Positions 1-8,853 are shown, counted from the stretch's first letter. The stretch: 62,951 nucleotides of DNA from Deltaproteobacteria bacterium (GCA_020848905.1 JADLHG010000050.1:1-62951), one strand, 5' to 3'. The notes: a model not told the origin generated them from the letters alone. Numbers and translations are program-made.

Positions 1-179
1 ACAGCGCGGAGCCGTGGTGTTCGACTCATGGTCTTCTTCTCTGCCCGGGCCATCTCTCAGCAGCCACTCTCGCCCTCAAGGGTAATTCCGGATGCGCCGA
101 CTGTCTCACTCACGTTGGCAGAGAGGGCGGCGTCGGTCAACGCAGCCCAACCGCCCACGGGGCGAGAAAGGCGAGTCAG

Positions 180-848
180 ATGAACACGAATCGGTCAACG
201 AGTATCAGTTTTGTCGAGCAGGATCGGCCGGATCCGGCGGAACAGACGACGAACCCCGAGAAGATGCCCCCCGGCGCCCAGAAGGAGGATCTGAATCCGT
301 TTGACCCCGAACGCCTGCGCCTCTCGCAAGACTTCGCCTCGACGGTTGGCGTGAAGAAGGCGCTTCTGAACGTGCCGGTCCGGAAGCCCGATCGGCAATG
401 GTTCGTGCGAGTGCGGCCGGGCGAGAGTTGGCGCCTGCCCACCGCTGTGGTGGAGCTTCGCGAAGACCGCGAGGTGTACTTGGTCGACCCGGCAGTCGCC
501 ATGCAGCTTCCCGGCGAGATCAAGCGAGTCGTCTTGTATACCGCCATGACCCGGCAAGGAGTGCTCTTCTTATGGCCGGTGAAGCTCCCCGACGAGCAGC
601 GACGTGCCGACGCATGGAGCGAGAGCGCTCACAAGGCTGCCGCACTCGCTGAGCAGAGATGGATCCGCCTCGCCGCAAACATGAGCCTCGGCGCCTACGA
701 CGTCCTTCAGGCGACCAGCGACGCGATCCCCGAGCCCGAGTGGCCGGGTGACAAGACGTTCGGCGACCTCCTCCAGATCGCCTTCAAGGAGAGGTTCATC
801 CGCTCCGTCGACCACGAGGTCGTCAGACAACTTCTGGGGGCGTCGTGA
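180..848 (+). CDS. Hypothetical protein of the integrated element
   Basis: This 222-residue protein belongs to no family I recognise. The N-terminal 45 residues are polar and Pro/Glu/Gln-rich, probably disordered. The middle (about 50-130) looks like a compact alpha/beta fold with alternating hydrophobic strands, and the C-terminal half is helical. There is no signal peptide or membrane segment. The ATG follows a purine-rich GGCGAGAAAGGCGAG stretch. Its stop overlaps the GTG start of the DNA polymerase gene, so the two are probably translationally coupled, and it may be a partner of that polymerase. The first 179 bases of the window hold no gene I can support. Confidence 0.7.
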   Translation: MNTNRSTSISFVEQDRPDPAEQTTNPEKMPPGAQKEDLNPFDPERLRLSQDFASTVGVKKALLNVPVRKPDRQWFVRVRPGESWRLPTAVVELREDREVYLVDPAVAMQLPGEIKRVVLYTAMTRQGVLFLWPVKLPDEQRRADAWSESAHKAAALAEQRWIRLAANMSLGAYDVLQATSDAIPEPEWPGDKTFGDLLQIAFKERFIRSVDHEVVRQLLGAS

Positions 849-2638
849 CACTTGATGCGCTGCCATTCTCCTCGGTCTGGGCGGTGGATTTTGAGTTCAC
901 TGCGGCTCCGGGTGAATTGCCAACGCCGATCTGTGCGGTGGCTCGCGATCTGCGCAGTGAGCGAACGGTGCGCCTAGCAGGCGCCGATCTGCGCCGGCCG
1001 CCCTACTGCCTGAACAACGACTGCCTGCTCGTTGCCTACTATTCGAGCGCCGAGTGGACCTGCCATGCCGTTCTCGGCTGGCCGATGCCTCACCGAGTAC
1101 TCGATCTCTTCTGCGAGTTCCGCGTACTGACCAACGGCCGTGCACGCCCCGCGGGCGACGGACTCCTCGGCGCTTGCACCTATTTCGGCATCGACGCGAT
1201 GGAAGCACACCGGAAGGAGGCGATGCGAGAACTGGCCATGCGCGGCGGACCCTATGCCTCAGACGAACTCGAGGCACTCATGAAGTACTGCCAAACCGAC
1301 GTCGACGCGACTGTGCGGCTCCTCAACGTGATGTTGCCGCGCGTCGACCTGCCTCGCGCGCTGCTCCGGGGGCGGTACATGGTTGCCGCGGCGGCGATGG
1401 AGGTTGCCGGGGTCCCTGTAGACGTGGCCACGCTCGACCGCCTGCGGGCCTCGTGGGACGACCTCAAGGTCGCGGTTGTCGCGCGCATCGACGAGAACTA
1501 CGGCGTCTTTGATGGCAGCGCCTTCTCGACGGTGCGTTTCGAGGCCTGGCTGGCGCAACAAGGCATTCCGTGGCCCCGCCTGGAGTCCGGGCGCCTCGCG
1601 CTTGATGACGACACGTTCCACGAGATGGGGCGACTCTACCCGATTACTGCGCCCATCCGCGAGGCGCGCACGGCGCTGGCAAAGCTTCGGCTGAACGATC
1701 TCGCCGTCGGACATGACGGACGAAACCGCTGCATGCTCTCAGCCTTCAGGGCATCCACCGGAAGAAACCAACCGAGCAACTCGAGGTTCATCTTCGGACC
1801 GTCCGTGTGGTTGCGATCGCTCATTCGGCCGCCACCGGGATGGGGCATCGCCTACGTCGATTGGTCCCAGCAAGAGTTTGGGATCGCCGCTGCCTTGTCG
1901 GGCGACGAGCGGATGGCTGGCGCGTATCTGTCTGGGGACCCCTATCTCGCGTTCGCGCGGCAGGCGGGCGCCGTGCCGGCGGGCGCAACCAAGCACTCCC
2001 ACCCCGAGGAACGAGAACTGTTCAAGGCCTGCGCGCTGGGTGTCCAGTATGGGATGCGCGAGGCCTCGCTGGCTCGCAAGATCGGACGAAGCGAGGCGGC
2101 GGGTCGCGAGCTGCTGCGGTTGCACCGGCAAACCTACCCGCGATACTGGCGTTGGGTCGAAGCGGCACAGGCGCTTGGCATGCTGCACGGGCGCCTGTGG
2201 ACCGTGTTCGGCTGGCAGCTTCACGTCGGTGCCGGTGTGAACCCCCGCTCACTGGCAAACTTCCCGATGCAGAGCAATGGCGCCGAGATGCTGCGGCTTG
2301 CCTGCTGCCTCGCTACGGAGCGGGGAATCAGGGTCTGTGCGCCAGTGCACGACGCGGTGCTCATCGAGGCACCGATATCCAAGCTCGAGGAGGTGGTGGC
2401 CGAGACTCAGGCCGCGATGGCGGAGGCATCTCGTGTCGTGCTCTCTGGCTTCGAATTGCGCTCCGATACCAAGGTGATTCGGCACCCGGATCGCTACGCC
2501 GACCCACGCGGCGCCCGCATGTGGGAGGCGGTGTCGGAGATGTTGCAGCAGCGCATCCACCTCGGTGCGGATCTGCAACGGGACCCGAGCGCCAGCGCTC
2601 ACCCGTCCAGTCTTCTATCTCCTGTGTCTGTGTCTTAG
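845..2638 (+). CDS. Family A DNA polymerase with 3'-5' exonuclease domain (element-encoded)
   Basis: A 597-residue PolA-type DNA polymerase without the 5' nuclease domain, as in phage and plasmid polymerases. The N-terminal DEDD proofreading exonuclease shows D15 and E17 (VDFEF) and a YCQTD motif with Y148 and D152. In the polymerase domain, motif A is YVDWSQQEF with D339. Motif B is ELFKACALGVQYGM, with the Lys and the Tyr-Gly. Motif C is VHDAVLIEA with D503. Canonical motif C is HDE, and here the Glu is Ala. The GTG start overlaps the preceding stop (GTGA). It presumably replicates or repairs the element. Certain as a family A polymerase; its role in the element is inference. Confidence 0.9.
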   Translation: MTLDALPFSSVWAVDFEFTAAPGELPTPICAVARDLRSERTVRLAGADLRRPPYCLNNDCLLVAYYSSAEWTCHAVLGWPMPHRVLDLFCEFRVLTNGRARPAGDGLLGACTYFGIDAMEAHRKEAMRELAMRGGPYASDELEALMKYCQTDVDATVRLLNVMLPRVDLPRALLRGRYMVAAAAMEVAGVPVDVATLDRLRASWDDLKVAVVARIDENYGVFDGSAFSTVRFEAWLAQQGIPWPRLESGRLALDDDTFHEMGRLYPITAPIREARTALAKLRLNDLAVGHDGRNRCMLSAFRASTGRNQPSNSRFIFGPSVWLRSLIRPPPGWGIAYVDWSQQEFGIAAALSGDERMAGAYLSGDPYLAFARQAGAVPAGATKHSHPEERELFKACALGVQYGMREASLARKIGRSEAAGRELLRLHRQTYPRYWRWVEAAQALGMLHGRLWTVFGWQLHVGAGVNPRSLANFPMQSNGAEMLRLACCLATERGIRVCAPVHDAVLIEAPISKLEEVVAETQAAMAEASRVVLSGFELRSDTKVIRHPDRYADPRGARMWEAVSEMLQQRIHLGADLQRDPSASAHPSSLLSPVSVS

Positions 2639-2652
2639 AAGAGGGAGAGATC

Positions 2653-3072
2653 ATGGCGATCGATCCAGAGCAATTTCGTCTCTCATCAAGTGACCACGTC
2701 CCCAAACCCCCACGGGTACCGGTGCCGCGGCACGGCCCTGGCACTCGGTTCTTGAAAGGACCCGTTCCCTTCGACCAGTGGCTCCTTCCCGCCTCCCACC
2801 TCCCTGGGAAGGCTCTGCACGTCGGAGTTGCACTTTGGTTCCTTGCGGGCCTGGAGAGGTCAGCACGGGTGGCGTTCTCCGCGGCGCGCTTCGGCATTTC
2901 TCGCTTTGCCGCAGGACGAGCACTGCGCGCGCTCGAGGGTGCGGGACTTGTCGCCGTGGTTCGGCGGCCGGGTCGAAAACCGCGAGTAACCATTCTCGTG
3001 CACGAGATAGATGCGGAGCTGGCATCGGAGCTGGCATCGCCCCACGACACTCGGTGCACCGATGACTCCTAG
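2653..3072 (+). CDS. Winged-helix-like hypothetical protein of the element
   Basis: A 139-residue protein starting at an ATG 14 bases after the polymerase stop, with a good GAGGGAGAG ribosome site. Residues 40-125 read as a helix-turn-helix followed by a beta wing: helices around GKALHVGVALWFLAGL, a recognition-helix-like FAAGRALRALEGAGL, then strand-turn-strand VAVVRRPGRKPRVTIL. The N-terminus is Pro-rich. It is most likely a small DNA-binding regulator or replication accessory of the element. No exact family recognised. The same frame is open far upstream, but that part overlaps the polymerase and is not used. Confidence 0.65.
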   Translation: MAIDPEQFRLSSSDHVPKPPRVPVPRHGPGTRFLKGPVPFDQWLLPASHLPGKALHVGVALWFLAGLERSARVAFSAARFGISRFAAGRALRALEGAGLVAVVRRPGRKPRVTILVHEIDAELASELASPHDTRCTDDS

Positions 3073-3233
3073 GGCAGGCCCCGCTTCGCAGCGGACGGAC
3101 GACCGGGGCACCCTCCAAGCGCCACGAGCGGACGCTCTTCCGGTACCGTGCCGACGGTCACACGCATCACCCGGTGCTGCCGTGCCGCAACGAGCGTGGC
3201 TTCCCCACCCGTGGCAACGATAGCAGGCGGGCG

Positions 3234-3506
3234 ATGATCCTCGGCCTCGACGCTGACTTGGTGGCCGCCCTCAAGTCGCAGCCGGTGCGAGATGCGCTGG
3301 AGGAGCTTGTGCGTCGGGTCGTCCGCGAGGAGCTTCAGGCCGCACCGCTGCTCGACCAGCTCCTCGACGCCGAGCAGGCCGCCGAGCTACTGGGCATGAC
3401 CCGCGACGCGGTGCTGAAGGCCGCGCAGCGCGGCAGCTTGCCGGCCGTTCGCCAGGGCCGTCGAGTCCGCTTCCGTCGGAGTGATCTCGTTGGGGTGAGG
3501 CGGTGA
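3234..3506 (+). CDS. Excisionase-family (helix-turn-helix) DNA-binding protein
   Basis: A 90-residue protein from ATG 3234, with a GCAGGCGGGCG purine stretch before it. The C-terminal half is a MerR/excisionase-type domain: LLDAEQAAELLGMTRDAV (helix-turn-helix), then LPAVRQGRRVRFRRSDL, the usual wing and second helix of Xis and AlpA-like proteins. The N-terminal part is a charged amphipathic helix. It ends 137 bases before the tRNA-Asp junction, the usual place for a recombination directionality factor. An in-frame ATG at 3174 is possible but adds 20 poorly structured residues. Family is firm; the specific excisionase role is inferred from position. Confidence 0.78.
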   Translation: MILGLDADLVAALKSQPVRDALEELVRRVVREELQAAPLLDQLLDAEQAAELLGMTRDAVLKAAQRGSLPAVRQGRRVRFRRSDLVGVRR

Positions 3507-3509
3507 GCT

Positions 3510-3527
3510 GTATCAATGCCGTATCAA
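3510..3527. repeat. Two direct GTATCAA heptamers, 11 bp apart
   Basis: GTATCAA occurs at 3510-3516 and again at 3521-3527, one helical turn apart. It lies 3 bases after the excisionase-like stop and about 117 bases left of the tRNA-Asp junction. Spacing and position suit an excisionase or arm-type integrase binding site. This is inference; two short repeats could occur by chance. Confidence 0.4.
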
Positions 3528-3643
3528 CGGCCGGGTCTGCTGGTGTCGTGTTCCGTGGACAGGCGCGGACCAACGCCGCGACAAGCGCGCGAAATGACAC
3601 TCCGTCGGGACAGCAGCGGATGCCATTGGAATCATTGGCGGAA

Positions 3644-3686
<43 letters not shown>

Positions 3687-3695
3687 TCGGTTTTC

Positions 3696-3730
3696 AAGGC
3701 CCGAAGGTCTCGCACCTTCGGGCCTTTTTC
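3696..3730. terminator. Rho-independent terminator (bidirectional)
   Basis: A perfect 11-bp stem GGCCCGAAGGT (3698-3708) / ACCTTCGGGCC (3714-3724) with a 5-base loop is followed by five T residues on the plus strand, and AA precedes it for the minus strand. It lies 10 bases after the tRNA-Asp fragment, so it was originally that tRNA's terminator. It also faces the end of the minus-strand gene stopping at 3734. Confidence 0.9.
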
Positions 3731-3733
3731 GTT

Positions 3734-4756
3734 TCAGCGCTGGTCCCAGAAGCCGACGAAGGTACCGTAGAGATCCGCCGGGCCTCGCTCGTCCTCGCGA
3801 TTGACGCGGACGAGCTTCTCGGGGGAGTAGCGGCCGCTGCGGATGTCGAGGTCGAAGGCCGCGCGACCCGCGATCCCTCGCAGCGGTACCGGCATGACGA
3901 AGATCCTCTGTTGCACGGCCCGCCCGGCGCCGAGGGCCACGCGGTAGAGGCCCTCGCCCTCGAAGACGCCGCCGAGCCCCGCCCCGCTCCAGAGCGCCAG
4001 CGCGTCCGCCACCATGAGGGGCGCCGTCTCGACCATCGACACGTTGCCGCAGCGGAAGGGCCGCGCGAGCGGCTGGCCCGCGTGATCGTGCGTCGCGAAG
4101 GCCCGATAGCCGACCCAGAAGTGACCGGGGGTGAGCATGCGCACCTCCGCGTGCTCCTGCATCCGAGCCACCTTGCCGAAGTCGGGGTGCGCCTCGTCGA
4201 AGATCACGCCGCGCTCTTCGTTATGCACGACCGCTACGCGCTTGTCCGCGGAGACCTGCGCGTGCAGCCAGCCCTGCCCGAGGTCCGCGTAGGTGCCCCA
4301 GCCGTGGCTGCAGGCGCCGCGGCTACCGGCCGCTCCGTCGTCTGAGAAGAAGCTCGCACCGCTCGCCACGAATCGCTGCCGGCCGTCCGGCGCCGGGCGC
4401 CTCTCGATGAACCAGAACTGATGCTGCGCGCCGTCGGTGTGCGCGACCGGATCGCCGGGCTCGCGCCACCCGTAGATCCCCTCGGGGTGGCGTTCGCCCC
4501 AGGCGGGATTGGGCCGGTCCGTCGCGTGGAACAGCCGCTGGTAGCCCTGGTCGGGGGGAAGCAGACCTTCGATGCGCACGCGATGCGCGTCGGTCAGACC
4601 CGTGGCCGCCAGGAGGGCTCTCAGCTTGCCGTTCAGGTTCGCCGCAAGCCGAGACGGGTCGAAGACCTCCGAGTACCGACCCTCTCGCGCAGAGGCGGCG
4701 GCGCCCCAGCTCAGCGAGAGGAAGGAGAGCGACAGGGCGAGGATCGGTTTGCGCAT
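3734..4756 (-). CDS. Secreted protein of unknown function
   Basis: A 340-residue protein with a clear Sec signal peptide (MRKP, then a Leu/Ser-rich hydrophobic stretch ending GAAASA). The start at 4756 is chosen because a strong GGAGGGA site precedes it and the signal begins there. The mature part is globular with many Trp, His and Gly residues and stretches such as HQFWFIERRP and HGWGTYADLG, probably all-beta. It has no catalytic motif I can name. It is the first backbone gene next to the island junction. The 285 bases upstream (4757-5041) hold no gene I can support. Confidence 0.75.
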   Translation of the reverse strand: MRKPILALSLSFLSLSWGAAASAREGRYSEVFDPSRLAANLNGKLRALLAATGLTDAHRVRIEGLLPPDQGYQRLFHATDRPNPAWGERHPEGIYGWREPGDPVAHTDGAQHQFWFIERRPAPDGRQRFVASGASFFSDDGAAGSRGACSHGWGTYADLGQGWLHAQVSADKRVAVVHNEERGVIFDEAHPDFGKVARMQEHAEVRMLTPGHFWVGYRAFATHDHAGQPLARPFRCGNVSMVETAPLMVADALALWSGAGLGGVFEGEGLYRVALGAGRAVQQRIFVMPVPLRGIAGRAAFDLDIRSGRYSPEKLVRVNREDERGPADLYGTFVGFWDQR

Positions 4757-5041
4757 GGGGTCCCTCCGGCGGGCCGCGGGCGGCCATCGCACGGGCCTCG
4801 GGAGTGCACCCCACGTGCCAGACGCAACTGCCTGTAGCGGCACGCGCCTGACTCCTCTGCCGGGGGCCGCCCGACTTGCCGGGGCGTCCTGGCCGATGGT
4901 GCATTCAGGTTGCACTGCCACGCGCTACCGGGCTGGCGTCCGCCCCCAGGACCGCCGGGGGGCCGGTGAGCGGAAGAGCCCTATCTCTCGAGGTGGACGG
5001 TCAGCGCCACAACGAGCTGGCGCTCTGCCCCTCGGCGCGCG

Positions 5042-5989
5042 CTACTTGAAGCGTTTGACCAAGGTGAGGGTGTTCCACGGCCCCCTCGACGCGTAGCGCA
5101 TGCTCGAGAGGACCTTCCGCATGACGTGGATGCCCACCCCGCCGATCGGCCGGTCGAACAGGTCTGCGTGGAGGTGCGTGGGCTCGGGCTGCTTGCGCGG
5201 ATCGAAGGGGGGCGAGTGGTCCATGATCTTGGCGGTCATCATCCCGGGCGCGACCGAAACCTGGAACCGCAGCCGTTCGAGGCCCGTGCGCTCCTCGGGC
5301 CTTCTCTCGCCGTAGCCGTGCTCAATCACGTTCGTGACCGCCTCGGAGACGGCCAGCTTGAGGTGGTAGACCGCCCCTTCGTCGACGCCGGCCTCTGCCC
5401 CGGCGCGTTGGATGAGGTCGCGGATGGGCTCGAGGATGTCGGTGTGGGCCTTTCCTCGCAGGCTGAAGGACGTCACGGTCTTCGCTCGGCCCGGAGGTGC
5501 GGGCGCCTCCCCGCTCCATTGTCCGGTCCCGCGGTCGTAGCGTCGCCGCTTCCACTCCGACTTGCCGCGCGAAAAGGAGTAGTGCTCCATCAGCCCCATC
5601 GCCGCTGCCTGCGCCGAGCCCAGCGTCTCGAAGGCGGGGAGGTTCTTCGACGTGACGGAGAAGCCGCCCCCCTTGGTGCGCCTCACGAGCGCCACCTGGT
5701 ACGGCCGAGCGCCGTGAATCCCGTTCGAGACCACAACGGCTCGTCCGGCAGGCTGCCCGCGATCGCCCTGCGCGACCCAGGTCGGAGCCTCAGCGAGCGG
5801 ACCCACCCAGAGGGTCCTCGCGCCAACCTCGATCGTCTGCCAGCCGTCCGACGCGGGGAGTGATGCCAGCGCGTCGCCAATCGACGCATGGTGCCCCTGC
5901 GGGCGCGCCTTGCGGCCGGCGGTCGCGGCGCTAGCCCCGAGGAGGGCCATCGCGAGCGTCAGCCTGAAAACGGTGCGTCGTGACGTCAT
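5042..5989 (-). CDS. RsbW-like anti-sigma-factor ATPase with an N-terminal export signal
   Basis: A 315-residue protein. Residues 170-315 are a HATPase_c_2 / RsbW-type GHKL domain: N box LAVSEAVTNVIEHGYG (E216, N220, H224), D-box KIMDHSPPFDP with D257, and G box IGGVGIHVM at 282-290. RsbW proteins are cytoplasmic kinases of anti-sigma antagonists or anti-sigma factors. The first 25 residues are an export signal with a twin-arginine-like SRRTVF and a hydrophobic AMALLGASAATA, followed by about 140 residues of unknown fold. There is no start codon with a ribosome site ahead of the ATPase part, so a single polypeptide is likely. An exported RsbW domain would be unusual; see findings. Confidence 0.75.
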   Translation of the reverse strand: MTSRRTVFRLTLAMALLGASAATAGRKARPQGHHASIGDALASLPASDGWQTIEVGARTLWVGPLAEAPTWVAQGDRGQPAGRAVVVSNGIHGARPYQVALVRRTKGGGFSVTSKNLPAFETLGSAQAAAMGLMEHYSFSRGKSEWKRRRYDRGTGQWSGEAPAPPGRAKTVTSFSLRGKAHTDILEPIRDLIQRAGAEAGVDEGAVYHLKLAVSEAVTNVIEHGYGERRPEERTGLERLRFQVSVAPGMMTAKIMDHSPPFDPRKQPEPTHLHADLFDRPIGGVGIHVMRKVLSSMRYASRGPWNTLTLVKRFK

Positions 5990-6292
5990 GGGTCCAGCTC
6001 CGAGTGCCTGCGCCTCATTTAGCAAACCACATGCCACGCAGCGGACTGGGTGATGCTGCCACTATTTCAACGACCTAGACCGGCCTCGCGCCGTGCGACG
6101 GGGTCGGCTGACCCCCACCCACCCGGCCCCACGCAGGGTCGGTGCACTCGGGCGGCTGGCCACCTTGGCCGCCTCGTTCGTCGAAGCTGAGAGCCGGTAC
6201 AAGCGCGTGATCTGCTCCAAGCTCCCATGATCGCCGCGCCTTCCTCCTGGCTCGGCGTATGCACTCTGCGGGCTCTTGGAGGAGGTGCGGTG
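5990..6292. other. Divergent intergenic region, no gene seen
   Basis: About 300 bases between the divergent starts at 5989 and 6293. It should hold both promoters, but I cannot point to a convincing -35/-10 pair. Short partial open frames on both strands show no coding character. A GGAGGAGGTG ribosome site just before 6293 belongs to the downstream gene. Confidence 0.6.
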
Positions 6293-7444
6293 ATGGCACG
6301 ACACACGCTTCGATGGCCCGGCGCGGCCCTGGCCCTGCTCGGGTTCGCCTCGCTCCTCGGCGGAGGGCGAGCCCTCGCGCGAGGTCCCGCCGAGCAACGG
6401 GGTGAGGCCTTTCTCGGAGCCGAGAGGGCGGCCGCCTTTCAGCGCGCGTTCGGACAGCTGAGCGACGCGCAGGTCGTGGCGCTCGCCACGGGGGATCACG
6501 TGCGGCGCGTGGAAGAGGCCGGACGGCGCGCGGTCGGGGCCATCCCGCAGGCCGTCGGCCTGGGCTGGCTCCGCCGCGCCGTCCAGCACGAGGCGACGAA
6601 CGCGACCATTGGTGCCCTGCTCACGCGCGCCCCGAACACTGCCGCGATCCTGGAGCTCGGCCGGCGTGGCGTGCTCGAGGCGCTGCCCCTCCTCGAGCGC
6701 ATCGCGCGCGGCCAGCAGCCGGTGCACGAGGGCGGCGCGGTGATGCGCACGGTCGGCGAGACCACACCCCGCCAGGCGGCGATCCTCGCCGTAGCCATGC
6801 TCCGCGGCGAAGAAGCGCTGCCGCTCCTCAAGGAGCTGCTCTCCCAGAACCCTGAACGCACGGTGATCGGGGCCATCGGTCGCATCGGCGGCACCCGCGC
6901 CACGGTGGTGCTCGACGAGGCGCTCGCGCGCGCCGACGTCTTCACCAAGTACAGCCTCTACGGGGAGCTCGCCCGCCTCGACAACCCGAAGGGCTGGCGC
7001 GGGCTCGTCGCCGCGCTCGATGATCCGGGCCTCGGCAACGAGTCCGGCTTCTATGTCCTCGCCGGCCTCGGACTACCGCTCCTCAAGCAGACCGTGCGCT
7101 CGAATCCCCTCCCCGAGGCGCGTCAAGCCGCGATCCGGGCCCTCGGCGGCTACCAGCAGTGGGCCGACCACCAGGCCGATCCGCATTCCTTCAAGAGCGA
7201 GCTGCAGCACGCCGCCATCAAGGACCTCGACGCCCGCAACCGTTCGAAGGCCATCAAGTTCGTGGGCCGCCTGTTCGGCGCGGGCGCCGTCGTCGAGGCC
7301 TTCGCGACGGTGGTTCCCGAGGCGCAGCTCGGCTCGGTGCGCCAGCTCGCGAGCCAGGTCACCGCGGCTGACTACCAGACCTCGAGCGCGGCGCGCGAGC
7401 AGCTTTCGCGGCTCGCCGGCAGCTTCTTCGGGGCTCCGCGCTGA
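6293..7444 (+). CDS. Secreted HEAT-like repeat protein
   Basis: A 383-residue exported protein. The start at 6293 is set by GGAGGAGGTGCGGTG and by the signal peptide MARHTLRWPG followed by a Leu/Ala/Gly-rich core ending RALARG. The mature part is alpha-helical with repeated Leu/Ala helices of about 30 residues, such as AILAVAMLRGEEALPLLKEL and NPERTVIGAIGRIGGTRATV. This is the look of a HEAT or armadillo-type scaffold, usually for protein-protein contacts. No catalytic motif seen. Probably periplasmic. Its upstream gene is divergent and the MFS gene follows after 129 bases. Confidence 0.7.
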   Translation: MARHTLRWPGAALALLGFASLLGGGRALARGPAEQRGEAFLGAERAAAFQRAFGQLSDAQVVALATGDHVRRVEEAGRRAVGAIPQAVGLGWLRRAVQHEATNATIGALLTRAPNTAAILELGRRGVLEALPLLERIARGQQPVHEGGAVMRTVGETTPRQAAILAVAMLRGEEALPLLKELLSQNPERTVIGAIGRIGGTRATVVLDEALARADVFTKYSLYGELARLDNPKGWRGLVAALDDPGLGNESGFYVLAGLGLPLLKQTVRSNPLPEARQAAIRALGGYQQWADHQADPHSFKSELQHAAIKDLDARNRSKAIKFVGRLFGAGAVVEAFATVVPEAQLGSVRQLASQVTAADYQTSSAAREQLSRLAGSFFGAPR

Positions 7445-7573
7445 CGCGAACCTCGGACGCCCGCCGCTGACGCGCCCGCGATCGGCGAACCACGCGCTTC
7501 CTTTCTTTCGCCGAGCCCGGCCCGCAAGCGGGGCCGCATTGCGCCCGACCACGCACCTCCGCTACAACGCGCC

Positions 7574-8743
7574 GTGGCCGCGCCCCTCTCCCCCACCTTC
7601 TGGACCGTCTGGGTCGGTGCCCTGATAAACCGCTGCGGCACGCTCGTCGTCCCCTATCTGGCCTGGTATCTGTCGGAGGCGCGCGAGCTCGGTGAGGCGC
7701 GGGCGGGCACGATCGTCGCGCTCTGGGGACTCGGCGCCCTCGCCTCCGGACCGCTGGGCGGCCTGCTCGCCGATCGTATCGGCCGTCGCCCCTCGCTCAC
7801 CCTGGCGCTCGTCGGGGGCGGGCTCGCAATGCTGCAGCTCGGCCTCGCTCGCGCGCCGCTGCACCTCGCCTTCTCGGCCTTTCTGGCCGGCATCCTTGGC
7901 GAGCTCTATCGGCCCGCCATGAACGCGGTCGTGGCCGACGTGGTGCCGCTCGAGGAGCGTGCGCGCGCCTTCGGCCTGATCTACTGGGTCGTGAACCTCG
8001 GCATGTCGGTCGCCAACAGCCTCGGAGGACTGCTCGCCACGCGCGGTTTTCTCCCCCTCTTTGTGCTGGACGCGGCCACCACCTTCCTTTTTGGCATCGT
8101 CGTCTGGGTCCGCGTCCCCGAGACGCGCCCGTCCGGAAGCGCCGCCACGAGCGGGCACGGCGGGGACCTCGCGGCCCCCTATCGCGACCCGCTCTTGCTG
8201 GCCTTCGTGCTGGTCTCCTTTCTCCTCGCGCTCGTCTTCAGCCAGTGGCTCTTCGCCCTCCCGCTCGCCCTCCGCCGAGCGGGGCTGCCTCCGACGCACT
8301 ACGGCCTCCTCATGGCCTTCAACGGCGTACTGATCGTGCTCCTGCAACCGGGCCTCGTGCGCTGGCTGGCGCGTCGCGACCGGGGATGGGTGCTCTGCGT
8401 GGGCTCGCTCCTCACCGGCTGCGGCTTCGGCCTGACCGCCCTCGCGAGCACCGCCTGGGGTTACGCTGCCACCGTCGTCCTCTGGACCTTCGGCGAGATG
8501 CTCACGCTCCCGCTCGGCCCGACGGTCGTCGCCGACCTCGCCCCGCCGCACCTGCGCGCGAGCTACCTCGGCCTCTACCAGCTCTCCTGGGGAGCGGCTT
8601 CCTTCCTCGCTCCGCTCCTCGGCGGCCGCGTCATCGCCCGCTTCGGTGCCAACGTCATTTGGGCCGCGTGCGCGCTCCTCGGCCTCGTCGCCGCCCTCGG
8701 GCAGCTCGCCGTCGCTCGCGCTTCCCGCCGACGCGCCGCCTGA
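7574..8743 (+). CDS. MFS transporter (multidrug-type)
   Basis: A 389-residue inner-membrane protein with about 12 hydrophobic segments, the standard size of a drug:H+ antiporter of the major facilitator superfamily. The signature loop between TM2 and TM3 is present as GGLLADRIGRRPS, and an Arg-rich counterpart WLARRDRGW follows the central loop. It resembles MdtH/YfcJ-type exporters; the substrate cannot be read from sequence. GTG at 7574 is used, since it begins the first membrane helix and no ATG lies nearby upstream. The C-terminus is a short Arg-rich cytoplasmic tail. Confidence 0.88.
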   Translation: MAAPLSPTFWTVWVGALINRCGTLVVPYLAWYLSEARELGEARAGTIVALWGLGALASGPLGGLLADRIGRRPSLTLALVGGGLAMLQLGLARAPLHLAFSAFLAGILGELYRPAMNAVVADVVPLEERARAFGLIYWVVNLGMSVANSLGGLLATRGFLPLFVLDAATTFLFGIVVWVRVPETRPSGSAATSGHGGDLAAPYRDPLLLAFVLVSFLLALVFSQWLFALPLALRRAGLPPTHYGLLMAFNGVLIVLLQPGLVRWLARRDRGWVLCVGSLLTGCGFGLTALASTAWGYAATVVLWTFGEMLTLPLGPTVVADLAPPHLRASYLGLYQLSWGAASFLAPLLGGRVIARFGANVIWAACALLGLVAALGQLAVARASRRRAA

Positions 8744-8853
8744 GGCCAGTCGTTCAGGTCGAGGTCATGCGCTTGCCCTGTGGAGAGCGCGCGTGCCACG
8801 CTCGAGCCGACCGAACGCTTCCGCTCGACTACGAGAGCGGCCGAGGAGAACCC

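Larger units (their letters stand above)
1..3643. mobile_element. Right end of an integrated element (tRNA-Asp site)
   Basis: This is the stretch left of the tRNA-Asp fragment at 3644-3686. It carries four consecutive plus-strand genes (unknown protein, family A DNA polymerase, winged-helix protein, excisionase-like protein), which is phage or integrative-element cargo, not backbone. By eye its base composition is less extreme than the rest of the window. The chromosomal tRNA 3' half plus its terminator at the right edge is the expected junction left by a tyrosine recombinase that integrates into a tRNA gene. The other end, with the restored full tRNA-Asp and probably the integrase, would lie upstream of base 1. 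Seen: gene content and tRNA fragment. Inferred: mobility and the missing left end. Confidence 0.72.

Noticed and set aside
7470-7560. Hairpin-like GC-rich repeats after the HEAT-like gene as a terminator
   Set aside because: Stems are imperfect and there is no T-run.
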